A DNA stretch of 64,000 nt from Planctomycetaceae bacterium (GCA_002726245.1 PBSM01000098.1:1-64000); one strand, 5' to 3'. Shown: positions 55,819-64,000, counted from the stretch's first letter. Numbers and translations are program-made. Notes: generated by a model not told the origin, from the letters alone.

Positions 55819-58026
55819 ATGGCCCTAACGCAGCAAGAGCGAACGCTCAAGCTCAGCACGCCGCTTGGTGAGGACGTGTTGCTGCTGACTGGCTTTACTG
55901 GAAAAGAAGAGGTGTCGCGTCTCTTTCGCTTCCAACTCGACATGATCTCGGATGATGCCGGGATTCAGGCTGCCGATATTGTTGGCAAGGATGTGACGTT
56001 CAGTATCGAAATGAAGGAGGGTGGTCCTCGCTTCTTCCATGGATTTGTCAGTCAGCTGATGGCCAGCAATGAAGACCAGGGGCGTCGCGAGTACCGAGCC
56101 GAAGTTGTCCCCTGGCTGTGGTTTCTGACCCAAACGGCCGACTGCCGTATCTTTCAAGACAAGACCATCAAGGACATCATCGAGACGATCTTCGGTGACT
56201 TGGGGTTCAGCGACTATAAGTTCGATCTCCAACTCGAGCACAAGGAATGGGAGTACTGCGTCCAGTATCGCGAGACGGATTTCAATTTCGTCTCGCGTCT
56301 GATGGAGCAGGAAGGTGTCTCTTACTGGTTCGACCACAGTGACGGCGAGCACGAGATGGTCATTTCCGACCACACGGGTGCCTATCAGGACTGTGATGAG
56401 AGCGAAGTCGATTTCCCGGGTGATGTCGGTGTCGATGCGATCGACGACCACATTACAAGCTGGGAACATCGCTACGCATTTGTGTCAGGCAAGTGGGCCC
56501 AGACCGACTACAACTTCAAGACGCCCGGCACGAACCTGATGACGAACGAGCCGAGTGTGGTTTCCCTGCCTGGCATCAGCAAGTACGAAGTCTACGACTA
56601 TCCGGGCGAGTACTCGGACAAGGGTGTGGGCAAGACGGAAACGAAGCTCCGCATTGAGGAAGAGGAAGCCTCGTACGACGTGGTCTCCGCTTCCAGCCAA
56701 TGCAAATCGTTCACGCCAGGTGGCAAGTTCAAGATCGGCGTTCACCCCAGCAGCAGTGAAGAAGGCAAGGGCTTTGTGATCACGTCGATCACGCATTCCG
56801 CCTCGGAGCAGATAGCTTATGAATCCGGAGCCAGCGTTGGCCAGGACTACAGCAACTCTTTTACATGTATCCCCGATTCCGTCATCTTTCGCCCAGCCCG
56901 CATCACGCCCAAGCCGCTCGTCTCCGGCGTGCAGACCGCAGTCGTCGTCGGTCCCGAAGGGGAAGAGATTAGCACCGACGAATACGGACGCGTGAAAGTG
57001 CACTTCTTCTGGGAGCGTGAAGGCCACAGCTCCTGTTGGATGCGCGTCTCCCAGAACTGGGCTGGCAAGAACTGGGGCATCGTCTTCAATCCGCGCATCG
57101 GCCACGAAGTCATCGTCGATTTTCTCGAAGGCGACCCCGACCGCCCCATCATCGTCGGCCGCGTCTACAACGCCGCCAACATGCCCCCCTATGAACTCCC
57201 CGGCGACCAAACCCGCAGCACAATCAAGAGCCGCAGTTCCAAGGGCGGCAGCGAAGACAACTTCAACGAGATCCGCTTCGAAGACAAGATGGGCGACGAG
57301 GAGATTTACGTCCATGCCGAGAAGGATCGGAATACGGTTATTGAGAATAACGACACGATACTCATCGGATTTGACAAGACTGACCCCGGCGACCAGACAA
57401 TCGGAGTCCACAACGACCGCGTCGAGACGATTGGGCGCGACAGAAGTCTGGATGTCGGTCGTGACAAGATGGAACATGTTGTCAATGACAAGACAATTCA
57501 AGTGGATGGTGGCCATACCGAGACTATTGGGAAGAGTATGACTATCACGGTCGGATCTAGCTTGACCGAAACAGTGGCAATGAACTACGCAGAAACCGTT
57601 GGCGCAGCGATGCAGCTGAGTGTTGGTGGGGCACTTGCCATCACGGTCGGGCTTGCCATGACAGAGACTGTCGGCGGTGTCAAAGCAGAAAACATCGGTG
57701 TTTCCAAGACCGAGAACATCGGGACAAACAAAGCGCTCTCCGTCGGGGCAACGCTTTCGGAGACGATCGGAAAAGATCGTGACGTGAACATCCAAAAAGA
57801 CTTCAAGGAGAAGATTGGCGGAAAAGCGACTGTCGCCGTCGAGAAGGAATACATGTTGACGGCTAAGAAGATCAACGTGGTGGCGAAAGATGAGCTGCAG
57901 CTAAAAGTCGGGAAGGCCGAGATTACCATGAAGAAGAACGGTGATATCTCAATCAAAGGCAAGAAGATCAGTGTCAAGGGCAGCAGCGACGTCATCGTCA
58001 AGGGCAGCAAGATCAAGGAGAACTAG
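55819..58026 (+). CDS. vgrG: T6SS spike protein VgrG (TssI)
   Basis: A 735-aa VgrG. The gp27-like N-terminal part (about 1-380) contains TGFTGKEEVSRLFRFQLDM and FNFVSRLMEQEGVSYWFDH. The gp5 OB-fold part has EISTDEYGRVKVHFFWEREG and VSQNWAGKNWGIVFNPRIGH then EVIVDFLEGDPDRPIIVGRV. From about residue 490 the C-terminus is a repetitive beta-helix: repeated TVGSSLTETV-, SVGATLSETIG- and ETVG-type units, then Lys-rich strands (ISIKGKKISVKG), which form the needle. There is no fused effector domain. AGGAG precedes the ATG at 55819. It is followed by DUF6484 and DUF4150 genes, its probable tip partners. Confidence 0.96.
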   Translation: MALTQQERTLKLSTPLGEDVLLLTGFTGKEEVSRLFRFQLDMISDDAGIQAADIVGKDVTFSIEMKEGGPRFFHGFVSQLMASNEDQGRREYRAEVVPWLWFLTQTADCRIFQDKTIKDIIETIFGDLGFSDYKFDLQLEHKEWEYCVQYRETDFNFVSRLMEQEGVSYWFDHSDGEHEMVISDHTGAYQDCDESEVDFPGDVGVDAIDDHITSWEHRYAFVSGKWAQTDYNFKTPGTNLMTNEPSVVSLPGISKYEVYDYPGEYSDKGVGKTETKLRIEEEEASYDVVSASSQCKSFTPGGKFKIGVHPSSSEEGKGFVITSITHSASEQIAYESGASVGQDYSNSFTCIPDSVIFRPARITPKPLVSGVQTAVVVGPEGEEISTDEYGRVKVHFFWEREGHSSCWMRVSQNWAGKNWGIVFNPRIGHEVIVDFLEGDPDRPIIVGRVYNAANMPPYELPGDQTRSTIKSRSSKGGSEDNFNEIRFEDKMGDEEIYVHAEKDRNTVIENNDTILIGFDKTDPGDQTIGVHNDRVETIGRDRSLDVGRDKMEHVVNDKTIQVDGGHTETIGKSMTITVGSSLTETVAMNYAETVGAAMQLSVGGALAITVGLAMTETVGGVKAENIGVSKTENIGTNKALSVGATLSETIGKDRDVNIQKDFKEKIGGKATVAVEKEYMLTAKKINVVAKDELQLKVGKAEITMKKNGDISIKGKKISVKGSSDVIVKGSKIKEN

Positions 58027-58029
58027 GTA

Positions 58030-58497
58030 ATGACAAATCTCATGATCGATAGCGTCACCCCTCTACTTACTTCGACGCGCATCGGGAAAGTTGTAGGCTT
58101 CACGCCGCTAGGCCAAGCGCTGATCGATTTCGACGGCAATGAAGGGGGGCCCGTGATAGCTCAGTCGATTGTTAAGCTTTCGGCGGACCAGCATGACGCG
58201 TCGGTCCTCCTCATGCTTGAGGAAGACGCCTCCTTGCCAATCATCATTGGTCTTATTCTGGAGTCGGGTTACGTCGAACCCTCCCAGAAAGACGACAACA
58301 GTCCTGCTCCTGCGCCACGTGTCACAGCTGACGGCAAGAAAATGGTCCTTGAAGCCAAGCGTGAGATCGTTCTTCAATGTGGCAAGAGCAGTATTACACT
58401 CAAGACTGACGGAAAAATCCTCGTTAAAGGCACCAACATCGTCAGTCGGGCCACTAATAAGAATAAGCTCAAAGGTGGATCTGTAGCGATCAATTGA
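58030..58497 (+). CDS. DUF6484 T6SS-associated protein
   Basis: A 155-aa protein of the DUF6484 family, found next to vgrG and DUF2169 genes in many T6SS. The N-terminal part (TRIGKVVGFTPLGQALIDFD) is an OB-like domain, and the middle and C-terminal part (IVLQCGKSSITLKTDGKILV) has a short beta-helix resembling VgrG needle strands, consistent with binding at the spike. The ribosome binding site lies inside the 3' end of vgrG. Its exact role (adaptor or stabiliser) is not established. Confidence 0.85.
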   Translation: MTNLMIDSVTPLLTSTRIGKVVGFTPLGQALIDFDGNEGGPVIAQSIVKLSADQHDASVLLMLEEDASLPIIIGLILESGYVEPSQKDDNSPAPAPRVTADGKKMVLEAKREIVLQCGKSSITLKTDGKILVKGTNIVSRATNKNKLKGGSVAIN

Positions 58498-58526
58498 GCG
58501 AAGAGTCGCTGGACGGAGAGACAAGC

Positions 58527-58988
58527 ATGGGAGTTACCGTTGGCGTGAATAACCTCTCGGTGGTGCATAAGTCTAGTAACGGAGTGACACCGAGTTTCCC
58601 GGATGTCTGTAAGACGCCGAGTCCGGCCGGCCCAATCCCCATACCTTATCCCAACATCGCAATGTCGTCAGACACGGCCAAAGGTACCAAAAAAGTCAAA
58701 TGCGATGGCAATCCCACATGCAACAAGAGTTCAAACTTCCGAATGAGTACCGGCGATGAGGGAGGGACGGCAGGTGGCGGGGTGGTTTCCAACAAGATCA
58801 AGGGCAAGGCTGAGTTCGTGAACTTCTCCTTCGATGTCAAATTCGAAGGGAAGAATGTGGAGCGAGCATTCGACCTGATGCTTCACAACGATAAGAACAC
58901 GCCTCCCTTTCCTGTTTTGCAAGGACCTGTGATCGCCATGGCGAACATCAAGGGCGAATGTTACCACTGCGGCGAGGAGATCGATTAG
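58527..58988 (+). CDS. DUF4150 (PAAR-like) tip protein
   Basis: A 153-aa DUF4150 protein. The ATG at 58527 with GGAGAG upstream is preferred over an upstream TTG at 58494. The diagnostic features are GVTPSFPDVCKTPSPAGPIP and PIPYPNIAMSSDTAKGTKKV, a conical PAAR-like fold thought to cap the VgrG needle and to carry C-terminal toxins. This one has no toxin extension but ends with a CYHCGEEID pair of Cys residues, possibly zinc-binding. Such stand-alone tips are followed by separate effectors, as here. Confidence 0.9.
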   Translation: MGVTVGVNNLSVVHKSSNGVTPSFPDVCKTPSPAGPIPIPYPNIAMSSDTAKGTKKVKCDGNPTCNKSSNFRMSTGDEGGTAGGGVVSNKIKGKAEFVNFSFDVKFEGKNVERAFDLMLHNDKNTPPFPVLQGPVIAMANIKGECYHCGEEID

Positions 58989-58999
58989 TAGGTGTTGCC

Positions 59000-60142
59000 T
59001 TGAGTAATGACGTTTGGGTTACCGGAGTCGGGATGGTGACATCGTTGGGGCACGACGCCGTCACGTCATGTGCCGCCGCTCGTGCTGGGATGGCGCGAAC
59101 GCGCGAGCTGGAGTACTTCACGGTGTGGTCGCCATCCGATGGTGAAGTGTCGCCGGTTACAGCACATGAGATCCCGGAGATAACGACCGGCTTCGAAGCC
59201 AACGCCAGACTGCTGCGGATCCTCCAAGCTGCGCTGGCTGATCTAAAGAACCAACACGTCGTCCCGTGGCACGCCACACGCTGGTATCTGTCTCTCGCTG
59301 ACCCGAGTCGCGAGTGGCGAGGCGAGGCACTGATTGCAGATGAAGAAATCCGGAACATCATCTCAGAGAGCGGAAAGATGATCGGAGATGACGATGCCGA
59401 TTTGCAAGGAGCTGGCGAGCTTCTCGAGAAGGCGCTGATGATATGTTCCATTGAAGCTCCAGCGTCCCTCAAGATGGTCAGCCGAAGTGGACATTGCGGA
59501 GTTGTCGAATGTCTTGCAGCGGCAGTTCAAGACTTGCAAACTGGCCAGACGGAGTGCGCGATCGTCGGCGGTTGCGACTCGTTGCTCGGAGAGCAGACTC
59601 TGGAATGGTTGGAGTTTACCGGACGCCTCAAGTCGCCTTCGATTCCTGCCGGCCTCGCGCCCGGAGAAGCCGGTGTGTTTCTTATGCTGGAGACAGCCAA
59701 CGCCGCACAGCAACGAAGCATGCCGCCGCTTGCGTCGGTCCGCCAGGTACATCTTGGACACGAGGAGAAGACGTTACTTAGCAGCGAACCGCCTCTCGGA
59801 GTCGGTGTAGCAGAACTACTGAAGCTGGCATGTAAAGAGCGTGCGGAGAACGCGGTCGGTCCTCTCTGGTTGGTTACGGACCAAAACGGCGAGTACTATC
59901 GCGCAATGGAATGGGGTCAGGCTGTGGTTCGGGCCGTGAGCGACGTCCAACGCCTGCAAGACGCCGTAATTTCCTATCCGGCGATTTCGTTCGGAGACAC
60001 TGGTGCAGCGAGCGGCGGTGTTGCGATCGCCACCGTTCTTCGAGCATTCAACCGGGGTTACTCCGCCAGCGATCACGCAACAATTCTATCGGTGTCTGAC
60101 GCGGAACCGCGAGGCGCGGTCCAGCTGAGTAAAGTGGCCTGA
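59000..60142 (+). CDS. Beta-ketoacyl synthase-like (thiolase-fold) T6SS-associated protein
   Basis: About 380 aa, thiolase fold of the ketoacyl-synthase type. The start is a TTG at 59000 with AGGTG upstream (an earlier frame to 58958 is possible). The N-terminal WVTGVGMVTSLGHDA matches FabF-like proteins. A Cys (about residue 166, in SRSGHCGVVECLAAAV) is near the active-site position, but the two His of FabF are not in place: VTDQNGEYYRAMEW replaces the first His region and SFGDTGAASGGVAIA has Asp where the second His (GHT) would be. Catalysis as a ketosynthase is thus doubtful. Such proteins recur next to DUF4150 and DUF2169 genes in T6SS and are likely accessory, perhaps a cargo chaperone. 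Confidence 0.82.
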   Translation: MSNDVWVTGVGMVTSLGHDAVTSCAAARAGMARTRELEYFTVWSPSDGEVSPVTAHEIPEITTGFEANARLLRILQAALADLKNQHVVPWHATRWYLSLADPSREWRGEALIADEEIRNIISESGKMIGDDDADLQGAGELLEKALMICSIEAPASLKMVSRSGHCGVVECLAAAVQDLQTGQTECAIVGGCDSLLGEQTLEWLEFTGRLKSPSIPAGLAPGEAGVFLMLETANAAQQRSMPPLASVRQVHLGHEEKTLLSSEPPLGVGVAELLKLACKERAENAVGPLWLVTDQNGEYYRAMEWGQAVVRAVSDVQRLQDAVISYPAISFGDTGAASGGVAIATVLRAFNRGYSASDHATILSVSDAEPRGAVQLSKVA

Positions 60143-60163
60143 CTTCCTTGAATAGGAAACACG

Positions 60164-60937
60164 ATGTCCTCGGGACAACAAACAGATTCGTCTAAACGGC
60201 ACACTGAAGGTCTTCTCGTCAAGGAGTTTTGCACTCAGAGAAAGTCTAAGTGTGATCCGTGCGGAAACAAGTATGACGATTGCGTCAAGAACGGTCCTGC
60301 GGTGGCCGCATTCAAGTTTCCCCGCGCGATCAATAAATCAGGCGGCATCGAGGTTCAAGACATCAGCCAGAATGCACATCACATTCTGTGCATCGCCGAA
60401 GTGACAAAAGTGATCTCGAAGGACGACGACTTGCGCCGTGTGCTCGCGAACACGAAATACTGTGTCAACGCGTCGGTGAATATGATTGCCTTGCCGCTGT
60501 TTTCACATACGGTCCACTGGTATTGCACCTATGACGACTCTGGTGACAAACAGACCATCGGTAGCATGGTGACCACGCTAACTCCACCCCCTTTCGTTAA
60601 TCTCCCCAATCACTGTTTCGATCACGGCAGGTACAACAAAGAAGTTGAGACGACGCTTGGTAAGCTGAAGGCGTACGTCAAAGAAGCGGTCCATAAGTTT
60701 GAGACAAACGAACTTGCGAGCGCATTAGACAACATCTCGAACGGATTCCGTGGCAAGCTAGTGAAACGCGGGCTACGAGAGGGCGGTACGCATACGGCTT
60801 GGATGGCTGCACTTAACCGCAGGAATGACAATTGGTACAAGCCGTTCTCCCTCGCAAAGAACCCGCGGGAGCGGGCATTTCCTAGACGAAGCAAGCGAAC
60901 AATGGATCGGTTGGTCAAGGCACTCCTAAATCGTTGA
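60164..60937 (+). CDS. AHH-type nuclease effector (HNH superfamily)
   Basis: A 257-aa protein. An N-terminal Cys-rich segment (C23, C30, C33, C40) may bind zinc or fold into the spike. The AHH signature is NAHHILCIAEV with A71-H72-H73, followed by VNMIALP with Asn106 and LPNHCFDHGRYNKEV with His150 and His154, which form the treble-clef metal-dependent nuclease core. The Lys/Arg-rich C-terminus suits DNA binding. It is placed after the spike and tip genes and directly before two immunity-type genes, the classic order for a T6SS antibacterial DNase. There is no signal peptide. Activity is inferred. Confidence 0.87.
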   Translation: MSSGQQTDSSKRHTEGLLVKEFCTQRKSKCDPCGNKYDDCVKNGPAVAAFKFPRAINKSGGIEVQDISQNAHHILCIAEVTKVISKDDDLRRVLANTKYCVNASVNMIALPLFSHTVHWYCTYDDSGDKQTIGSMVTTLTPPPFVNLPNHCFDHGRYNKEVETTLGKLKAYVKEAVHKFETNELASALDNISNGFRGKLVKRGLREGGTHTAWMAALNRRNDNWYKPFSLAKNPRERAFPRRSKRTMDRLVKALLNR

Positions 60938-60951
60938 ATCGAGGCCCCGTC

Positions 60952-61530
60952 ATGGCGAACTACGTGCTATGGAACGATACCCAGTCCAACAACGAATGTT
61001 GCTTGACAGATTTTGAAGGTGTCGAAGACGTCTTTGCGTTGTTGGCTGGTCGGTCGTTGGCCGAGTCCTTTCCTGAGGGTGTGCGTTTTTTGATGGACCC
61101 CGATGAGCCCACGGAGATGTTGCTGTCGGACAGCCCGACAAACACAGGTTCTGTCATCTTGGCTTCCCAGCGACTCGCGGACTTCATGAAGGCGCAAGGG
61201 GCTCCGGCCGTTGAATACTTGCCGGTTACGGTCTTCGATCACAAAGGACGAGCTGTTTCCGACCAGTTCTTTATCCTGCATCCTATCGATCCAGTCGATT
61301 GCCTGGACGTCGAAGAATCTGAGCCAAGCTACTCGCCAATCATGGAAGACTGTATCGAGGAAGTCGAGCAGATCGTTTTGGACGAGGAGAAGATCCCTGC
61401 CGACCGTGTATACTTCCGCTGTCTCAATTTCGATTCCGTTACACTGGTTAGGCGCGACTTCGCCGAGTTGATTCAACAACAAGGATTCGGCGGATTCAAC
61501 TGGCTAGAGCTTGAGGACTACGAGGCGTAG
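60952..61530 (+). CDS. Imm11-like immunity protein (DUF1629)
   Basis: A 192-aa acidic protein, starting at the ATG at 60952 (a TTG frame at 60934 is less likely). It resembles the Imm11/DUF1629 family: EYLPVTVFDHKGRAVSDQFF and ILHPIDPVDCLDVEESE, and a C-terminal NFDSVTLVRRDFAELIQQQG. Proteins of this family neutralise toxins of polymorphic and T6SS systems. It lies 14 nt after the AHH nuclease, so it is its probable antidote. No signal peptide; it acts in the cytoplasm. Confidence 0.8.
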   Translation: MANYVLWNDTQSNNECCLTDFEGVEDVFALLAGRSLAESFPEGVRFLMDPDEPTEMLLSDSPTNTGSVILASQRLADFMKAQGAPAVEYLPVTVFDHKGRAVSDQFFILHPIDPVDCLDVEESEPSYSPIMEDCIEEVEQIVLDEEKIPADRVYFRCLNFDSVTLVRRDFAELIQQQGFGGFNWLELEDYEA

Positions 61531-61553
61531 CGCGAATTGCTACTGATCTGTCA

Positions 61554-62324
61554 ATGAAGCTTCAGGATTGTGCGGAGCAGCTTGCCTGGGAAATCGCCTT
61601 CTGGTTGGACAGCTTTGAGGATCCAGATTATCCACTTGATCAGCTCGGAAAACTTGTCGAGGAGATGGGGGAGAAGCTGAGGGCGTTGGGGATCGTACTC
61701 TTGCTAACCAACGCCGACAGCGACGCCTTCTATTACAACCTCATACGAAGCGGAAGAGCCCGACTCGCATATTTGCAGAGGATTCATGACGATGGTGCGA
61801 TGGACGATCATCACTTCGCGTCCGGCCGTTACCAACCGTTTCTCGATGCGGTAGCGGCGAATGAGAAGGAACTTGCAGAGGAGATCGTTCGTCTATCGCC
61901 GTCCGACTGGCGACAATCCGCCGAATACGAAGACGATTTTTGTTATGCGCAGCTCCTGCATCGCCTCCTTGAGGCGAGTTCCGGGGCGGATGAAGTCGAA
62001 GCTCTATTTGAGAAATTCGAAGCGTATCTCGACGGAGAGGACGACGCGAGGCTTAACATCTGCCGCGCACTCGCCACCTCCGACCAAGAGGATTTCGACG
62101 ACGCGTTTCAAGCCTTGATTGAAGCTCGGGAAGTGCAAATCGCAGAAGATCAAGAACGAGGAAAGCTGGAGGAGCCCAAGACGGTGGCACAACGCCATGT
62201 CTTCGTGGAAGGACTTGCCATCTTGCGGCTTGCCGAGAGCCGGGGCATATCCACCATGCGAGAATATTCGCTCTGCCCTTCACTGGCACGCGTCGCCATG
62301 CAAGTACCATTTTCCGACGAGTAA
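61554..62324 (+). CDS. Imm49-like immunity protein
   Basis: A 256-aa acidic, helical cytoplasmic protein that resembles the Imm49 family: YYNLIRSGRARLAYLQRIHD, QPFLDAVAANEKELAEEIVR and YEDDFCYAQLLHRLLEASSG are the recognisable blocks. Immunity 49 proteins are usually linked to nuclease toxins. It follows the Imm11-like gene by 23 nt. Two immunity genes for one visible nuclease suggest that a second toxin was lost or lies elsewhere, or that both act on the AHH nuclease. The start has a weak ribosome binding site. Confidence 0.78.
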   Translation: MKLQDCAEQLAWEIAFWLDSFEDPDYPLDQLGKLVEEMGEKLRALGIVLLLTNADSDAFYYNLIRSGRARLAYLQRIHDDGAMDDHHFASGRYQPFLDAVAANEKELAEEIVRLSPSDWRQSAEYEDDFCYAQLLHRLLEASSGADEVEALFEKFEAYLDGEDDARLNICRALATSDQEDFDDAFQALIEAREVQIAEDQERGKLEEPKTVAQRHVFVEGLAILRLAESRGISTMREYSLCPSLARVAMQVPFSDE

Positions 62325-62359
62325 CCGAAGAAGCGACAGGCTCTGACAAGGCACCAGCA

Positions 62360-63406
62360 ATGGCTCATGCAGCCGTCGATAATAGGACTCCATTCAGCTT
62401 TGAACCGCTGTTTCTAAGCGATCCGGACGGTCAGCCGCTATTAGTCCCGATGGTGAAGGCGACGTATTCGTTAATGCCTCCCTCCGAGTTATTGTTTGCC
62501 GAAGAACAACTGCCGATAAGCATCGAGGGTGCCTATCAAAGTGACGGGGATCCTTCTAGCTACTTGTATGAACCCGAGACCGCCTTTATCAAACAGCGGA
62601 CAGACGTCTCTTTGTTTGGCTATGCGTTTTGCCAGAACCGAGGAGATTCGAAAGTCGATGTAACGCTGCGCGTCGGCGACGCTATCGAGAAGACTGTCCG
62701 CGTCATTGGCGACCGTGTGTGGAAAAGGCGCCTCGGCATTGTCGATATGACGAATCCGGAGCCGTTTGAAAAGATTCCGCTGATCTACGAACGTGCCTTT
62801 GGCGGGTGGGATGCGGCAGAGCCGGATCCGCTGACAAGTCAGTTTGAGCCGCGGAATCCGGTGGGGGTGGGGTTCAAGCGGAAGGAGTGGGAAGAAGGAA
62901 TGCCGCTGCCGAATCTGGAGGATCCGAAGCGGCCGTTGAAGATGTATGGCGATACACCTCCACCCGCTGGCTTCGGGTTCATCTCGCCGCACTGGCAACC
63001 ACGGGCGCAATATGCCGGGACGTATGACGAGAAGTGGGAGAAGGAACGCGCGCCCCTGCTGCCGGAAGATTTTGACTTGCGGTTCTTTAACGCGGCGTCT
63101 CCCGGCTTGATTGCGCCGGAGTACCTGAAGGGGAACGAGTCGGTGTTAATCGAGAACGCTTCGCCGCGCGGTACGCTCAGTTTTGACCTGCCAGGTGTTC
63201 AGCCGCCGAAGATTCGCGTCCAATTGCGAGGGCGCGAGGATGCTCATCTGCAAACGAATCTGGATACTGTTATCATCAACACGGATGAGGATCTGCTACT
63301 GATGTTGTGGCGGACGAATCTGGTGTTGCGGCATGGGCCGCATGATGTTGTGGCGATCGAGGTTACAGCCGAAGGCGCACCGCTGCTTCCCAAACCCCAG
63401 GTCTGA
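62360..63406 (+). CDS. DUF2169 T6SS adaptor/accessory protein
   Basis: A 348-aa DUF2169 protein, a family typical of T6SS effector loading, often next to DUF4150, VgrG and DUF6484 genes. Diagnostic: NRTPFSFEPLFLSDPDGQPL near the N-terminus, KATYSLMP, YERAFGGWDAAEPDP and EPRNPVGVGF, and ISPHWQPRAQYAGTYDEKW. It probably mounts effectors or the PAAR-like tip on VgrG. The GC bias and purine-rich codons near 62830-62960 differ slightly from neighbours. It is 35 nt downstream of the Imm49-like gene. Confidence 0.92.
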   Translation: MAHAAVDNRTPFSFEPLFLSDPDGQPLLVPMVKATYSLMPPSELLFAEEQLPISIEGAYQSDGDPSSYLYEPETAFIKQRTDVSLFGYAFCQNRGDSKVDVTLRVGDAIEKTVRVIGDRVWKRRLGIVDMTNPEPFEKIPLIYERAFGGWDAAEPDPLTSQFEPRNPVGVGFKRKEWEEGMPLPNLEDPKRPLKMYGDTPPPAGFGFISPHWQPRAQYAGTYDEKWEKERAPLLPEDFDLRFFNAASPGLIAPEYLKGNESVLIENASPRGTLSFDLPGVQPPKIRVQLRGREDAHLQTNLDTVIINTDEDLLLMLWRTNLVLRHGPHDVVAIEVTAEGAPLLPKPQV

Positions 63407-63409
63407 GCA

Positions 63410-63586
63410 ATGCAGGCGGCAGGAATCCTCACCAGTATCGCAATCCTCATGCTGGCAGCGGCGATGTGGGATGACTTAAGCCGCAACGAACGCGTCACGC
63501 CCGCACGTAAGACCTACTTGATCGTGGCTTGCATCTTTGCTCTCGTGAATGCTGTGCTTCATTTCATCGTCCCCGCATCAAGTTGA
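63410..63586 (+). CDS. 58-aa small membrane protein
   Basis: A 58-aa protein beginning at the ATG at 63410, 3 nt after the DUF2169 stop. It has two hydrophobic segments: LTSIAILMLAAAMW (about 7-20) and YLIVACIFALVNAVLHFIV (about 36-54) with a charged loop between (DDLSRNERVTPARK). No family is recognised. The tight spacing and good coding look suggest a real gene, perhaps an envelope accessory of the T6SS. Confidence 0.6.
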   Translation: MQAAGILTSIAILMLAAAMWDDLSRNERVTPARKTYLIVACIFALVNAVLHFIVPASS

Positions 63587-63592
63587 CGCGAT

Positions 63593-64000
63593 ATGTCTCG
63601 AACACCACCTTGGCTGCAGAGCATCCTCGAAGAGCATTTTGAAGAGCTTCAAATGCTCTGGGAACTCCGTCAGAGCGCCCTCCGCGATCCCGATTATTTG
63701 CTGGAAGATGTCGCGGAACTCGACGAGCGGATCGAGGCCCATGTGGATGGTCTTGTGTTGGGTGCAGAACATGCCAGGCCTATTCTGGAGGAAGGCATTG
63801 GCGGTGACGAGGCATCTGTCGTATTCGCGGCAGCCTATGTCCTGTTGCGGTTACAGGATCAGCCCGCTGCCGACCTGGTCATCGATACTCTGCTGGAAGC
63901 CCAAGACGAACAAGTCGATGGGCTACGGCAGGCGTTGTCTCAGGGGCCACTTGATTTGGTCGGAGAGCGACTAAAGGAACTGTACGAATCGGGGTCGGCG
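63593..64000 (+). CDS. TIGR02270-like T6SS-associated protein (5' part)
   Basis: 136 codons from the ATG at 63593, open to the window edge, so the gene is truncated by the window end. LEEHFEELQMLWELRQSALR and DPDYLLEDVAELDERIEAHV are the start of the TIGR02270 family, a T6SS-linked helical protein with HEAT-like repeats. It is 6 nt after the small membrane protein. More T6SS genes probably follow outside the window. Confidence 0.8.
   Translation, partial: MSRTPPWLQSILEEHFEELQMLWELRQSALRDPDYLLEDVAELDERIEAHVDGLVLGAEHARPILEEGIGGDEASVVFAAAYVLLRLQDQPAADLVIDTLLEAQDEQVDGLRQALSQGPLDLVGERLKELYESGSA

Noticed and set aside
56485-57795. 436-aa minus-strand ORF opposite vgrG
   Set aside because: Antisense shadow of vgrG; no family resemblance and no start signals.
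57540-57800. Repetitive stretch in the vgrG 3' part as a DNA repeat or CRISPR array
   Set aside because: The repetition is at protein level (needle beta-helix units), with no conserved DNA repeat and spacer structure.

Overview
The window reads as a chromosomal segment of a member of the Planctomycetota. The grounds are the families present: a DUF1501 secreted protein, a PhoD-type phosphatase, an FG-GAP/dockerin secreted protein, a BshB1-like deacetylase, a DUF1080-like secreted protein, a Ser/Thr kinase fused to WD40 repeats, secreted Cys-rich and HEAT-repeat proteins, and an ECF sigma-factor remnant of the planctomycete type. No rRNA, tRNA, CRISPR array or intact transposase was seen.

Layout. 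(1) About 0.1-14.4 kb is a mixed metabolic and secreted-protein region. It holds an FHA-EAL signalling protein, DUF1501, an M32 carboxypeptidase, a FG-GAP/dockerin protein split by one base, a small lipoprotein, a PIG-L/BshB1-like deacetylase, a second secreted gene split by one base, PhoD, a DUF1080-like protein, decayed remnants of a sialidase and of an ECF sigma factor, and a Cys-rich secreted protein. Intergenic spaces carry REP-like hairpins. (2) About 14.8-37.1 kb is an envelope and signalling block. It holds a membrane Ser/Thr kinase with WD40 repeats, a VWA/TPR secreted protein, a WD40-caspase protein with an intact His/Cys pair, a putative outer-membrane barrel, two giant single-pass proteins (1640 and 1594 aa) with paralogous caspase-like folds whose catalytic residues are lost, a HEAT-repeat protein, and a double-FHA protein. 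(3) About 37.3-64.0 kb is a type VI secretion system (T6SS): tssK, tssL, a short tssM-like gene, a 131-aa unknown gene, a FliA-like sigma factor, tssA, then (after an antisense papain-like gene) tssB, tssC, a second tssC, tagJ, tssE, tssF, tssG, tssH and hcp. A strong terminator precedes vgrG, a DUF6484 gene, a DUF4150 PAAR-like gene, a ketosynthase-like gene, an AHH nuclease, Imm11-like and Imm49-like genes, DUF2169, a 58-aa membrane protein and a truncated TIGR02270 gene.

How it may work together. TssB/C form the sheath, Hcp the tube, VgrG plus the DUF4150 tip the spike, TssE/F/G/K/A the baseplate and assembly factors, and ClpV recycles the sheath. DUF2169, DUF6484 and the ketosynthase-like protein are probable cargo-loading or tip accessories, and the AHH nuclease with its immunity genes is the cargo. 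FHA and kinase genes next door suggest control by phosphorylation, and a sigma factor inside the operon suggests dedicated transcription. The most unusual feature is the membrane part. TssM is only about 537 aa, has a broken Walker A and no large periplasmic domain, and no TssJ is seen. The adjacent block instead offers two giant single-pass proteins with degenerate caspase folds and beta-rich C-termini. Whether these replace the missing TssM/TssJ functions is an inference from proximity and topology, not something the sequence proves.
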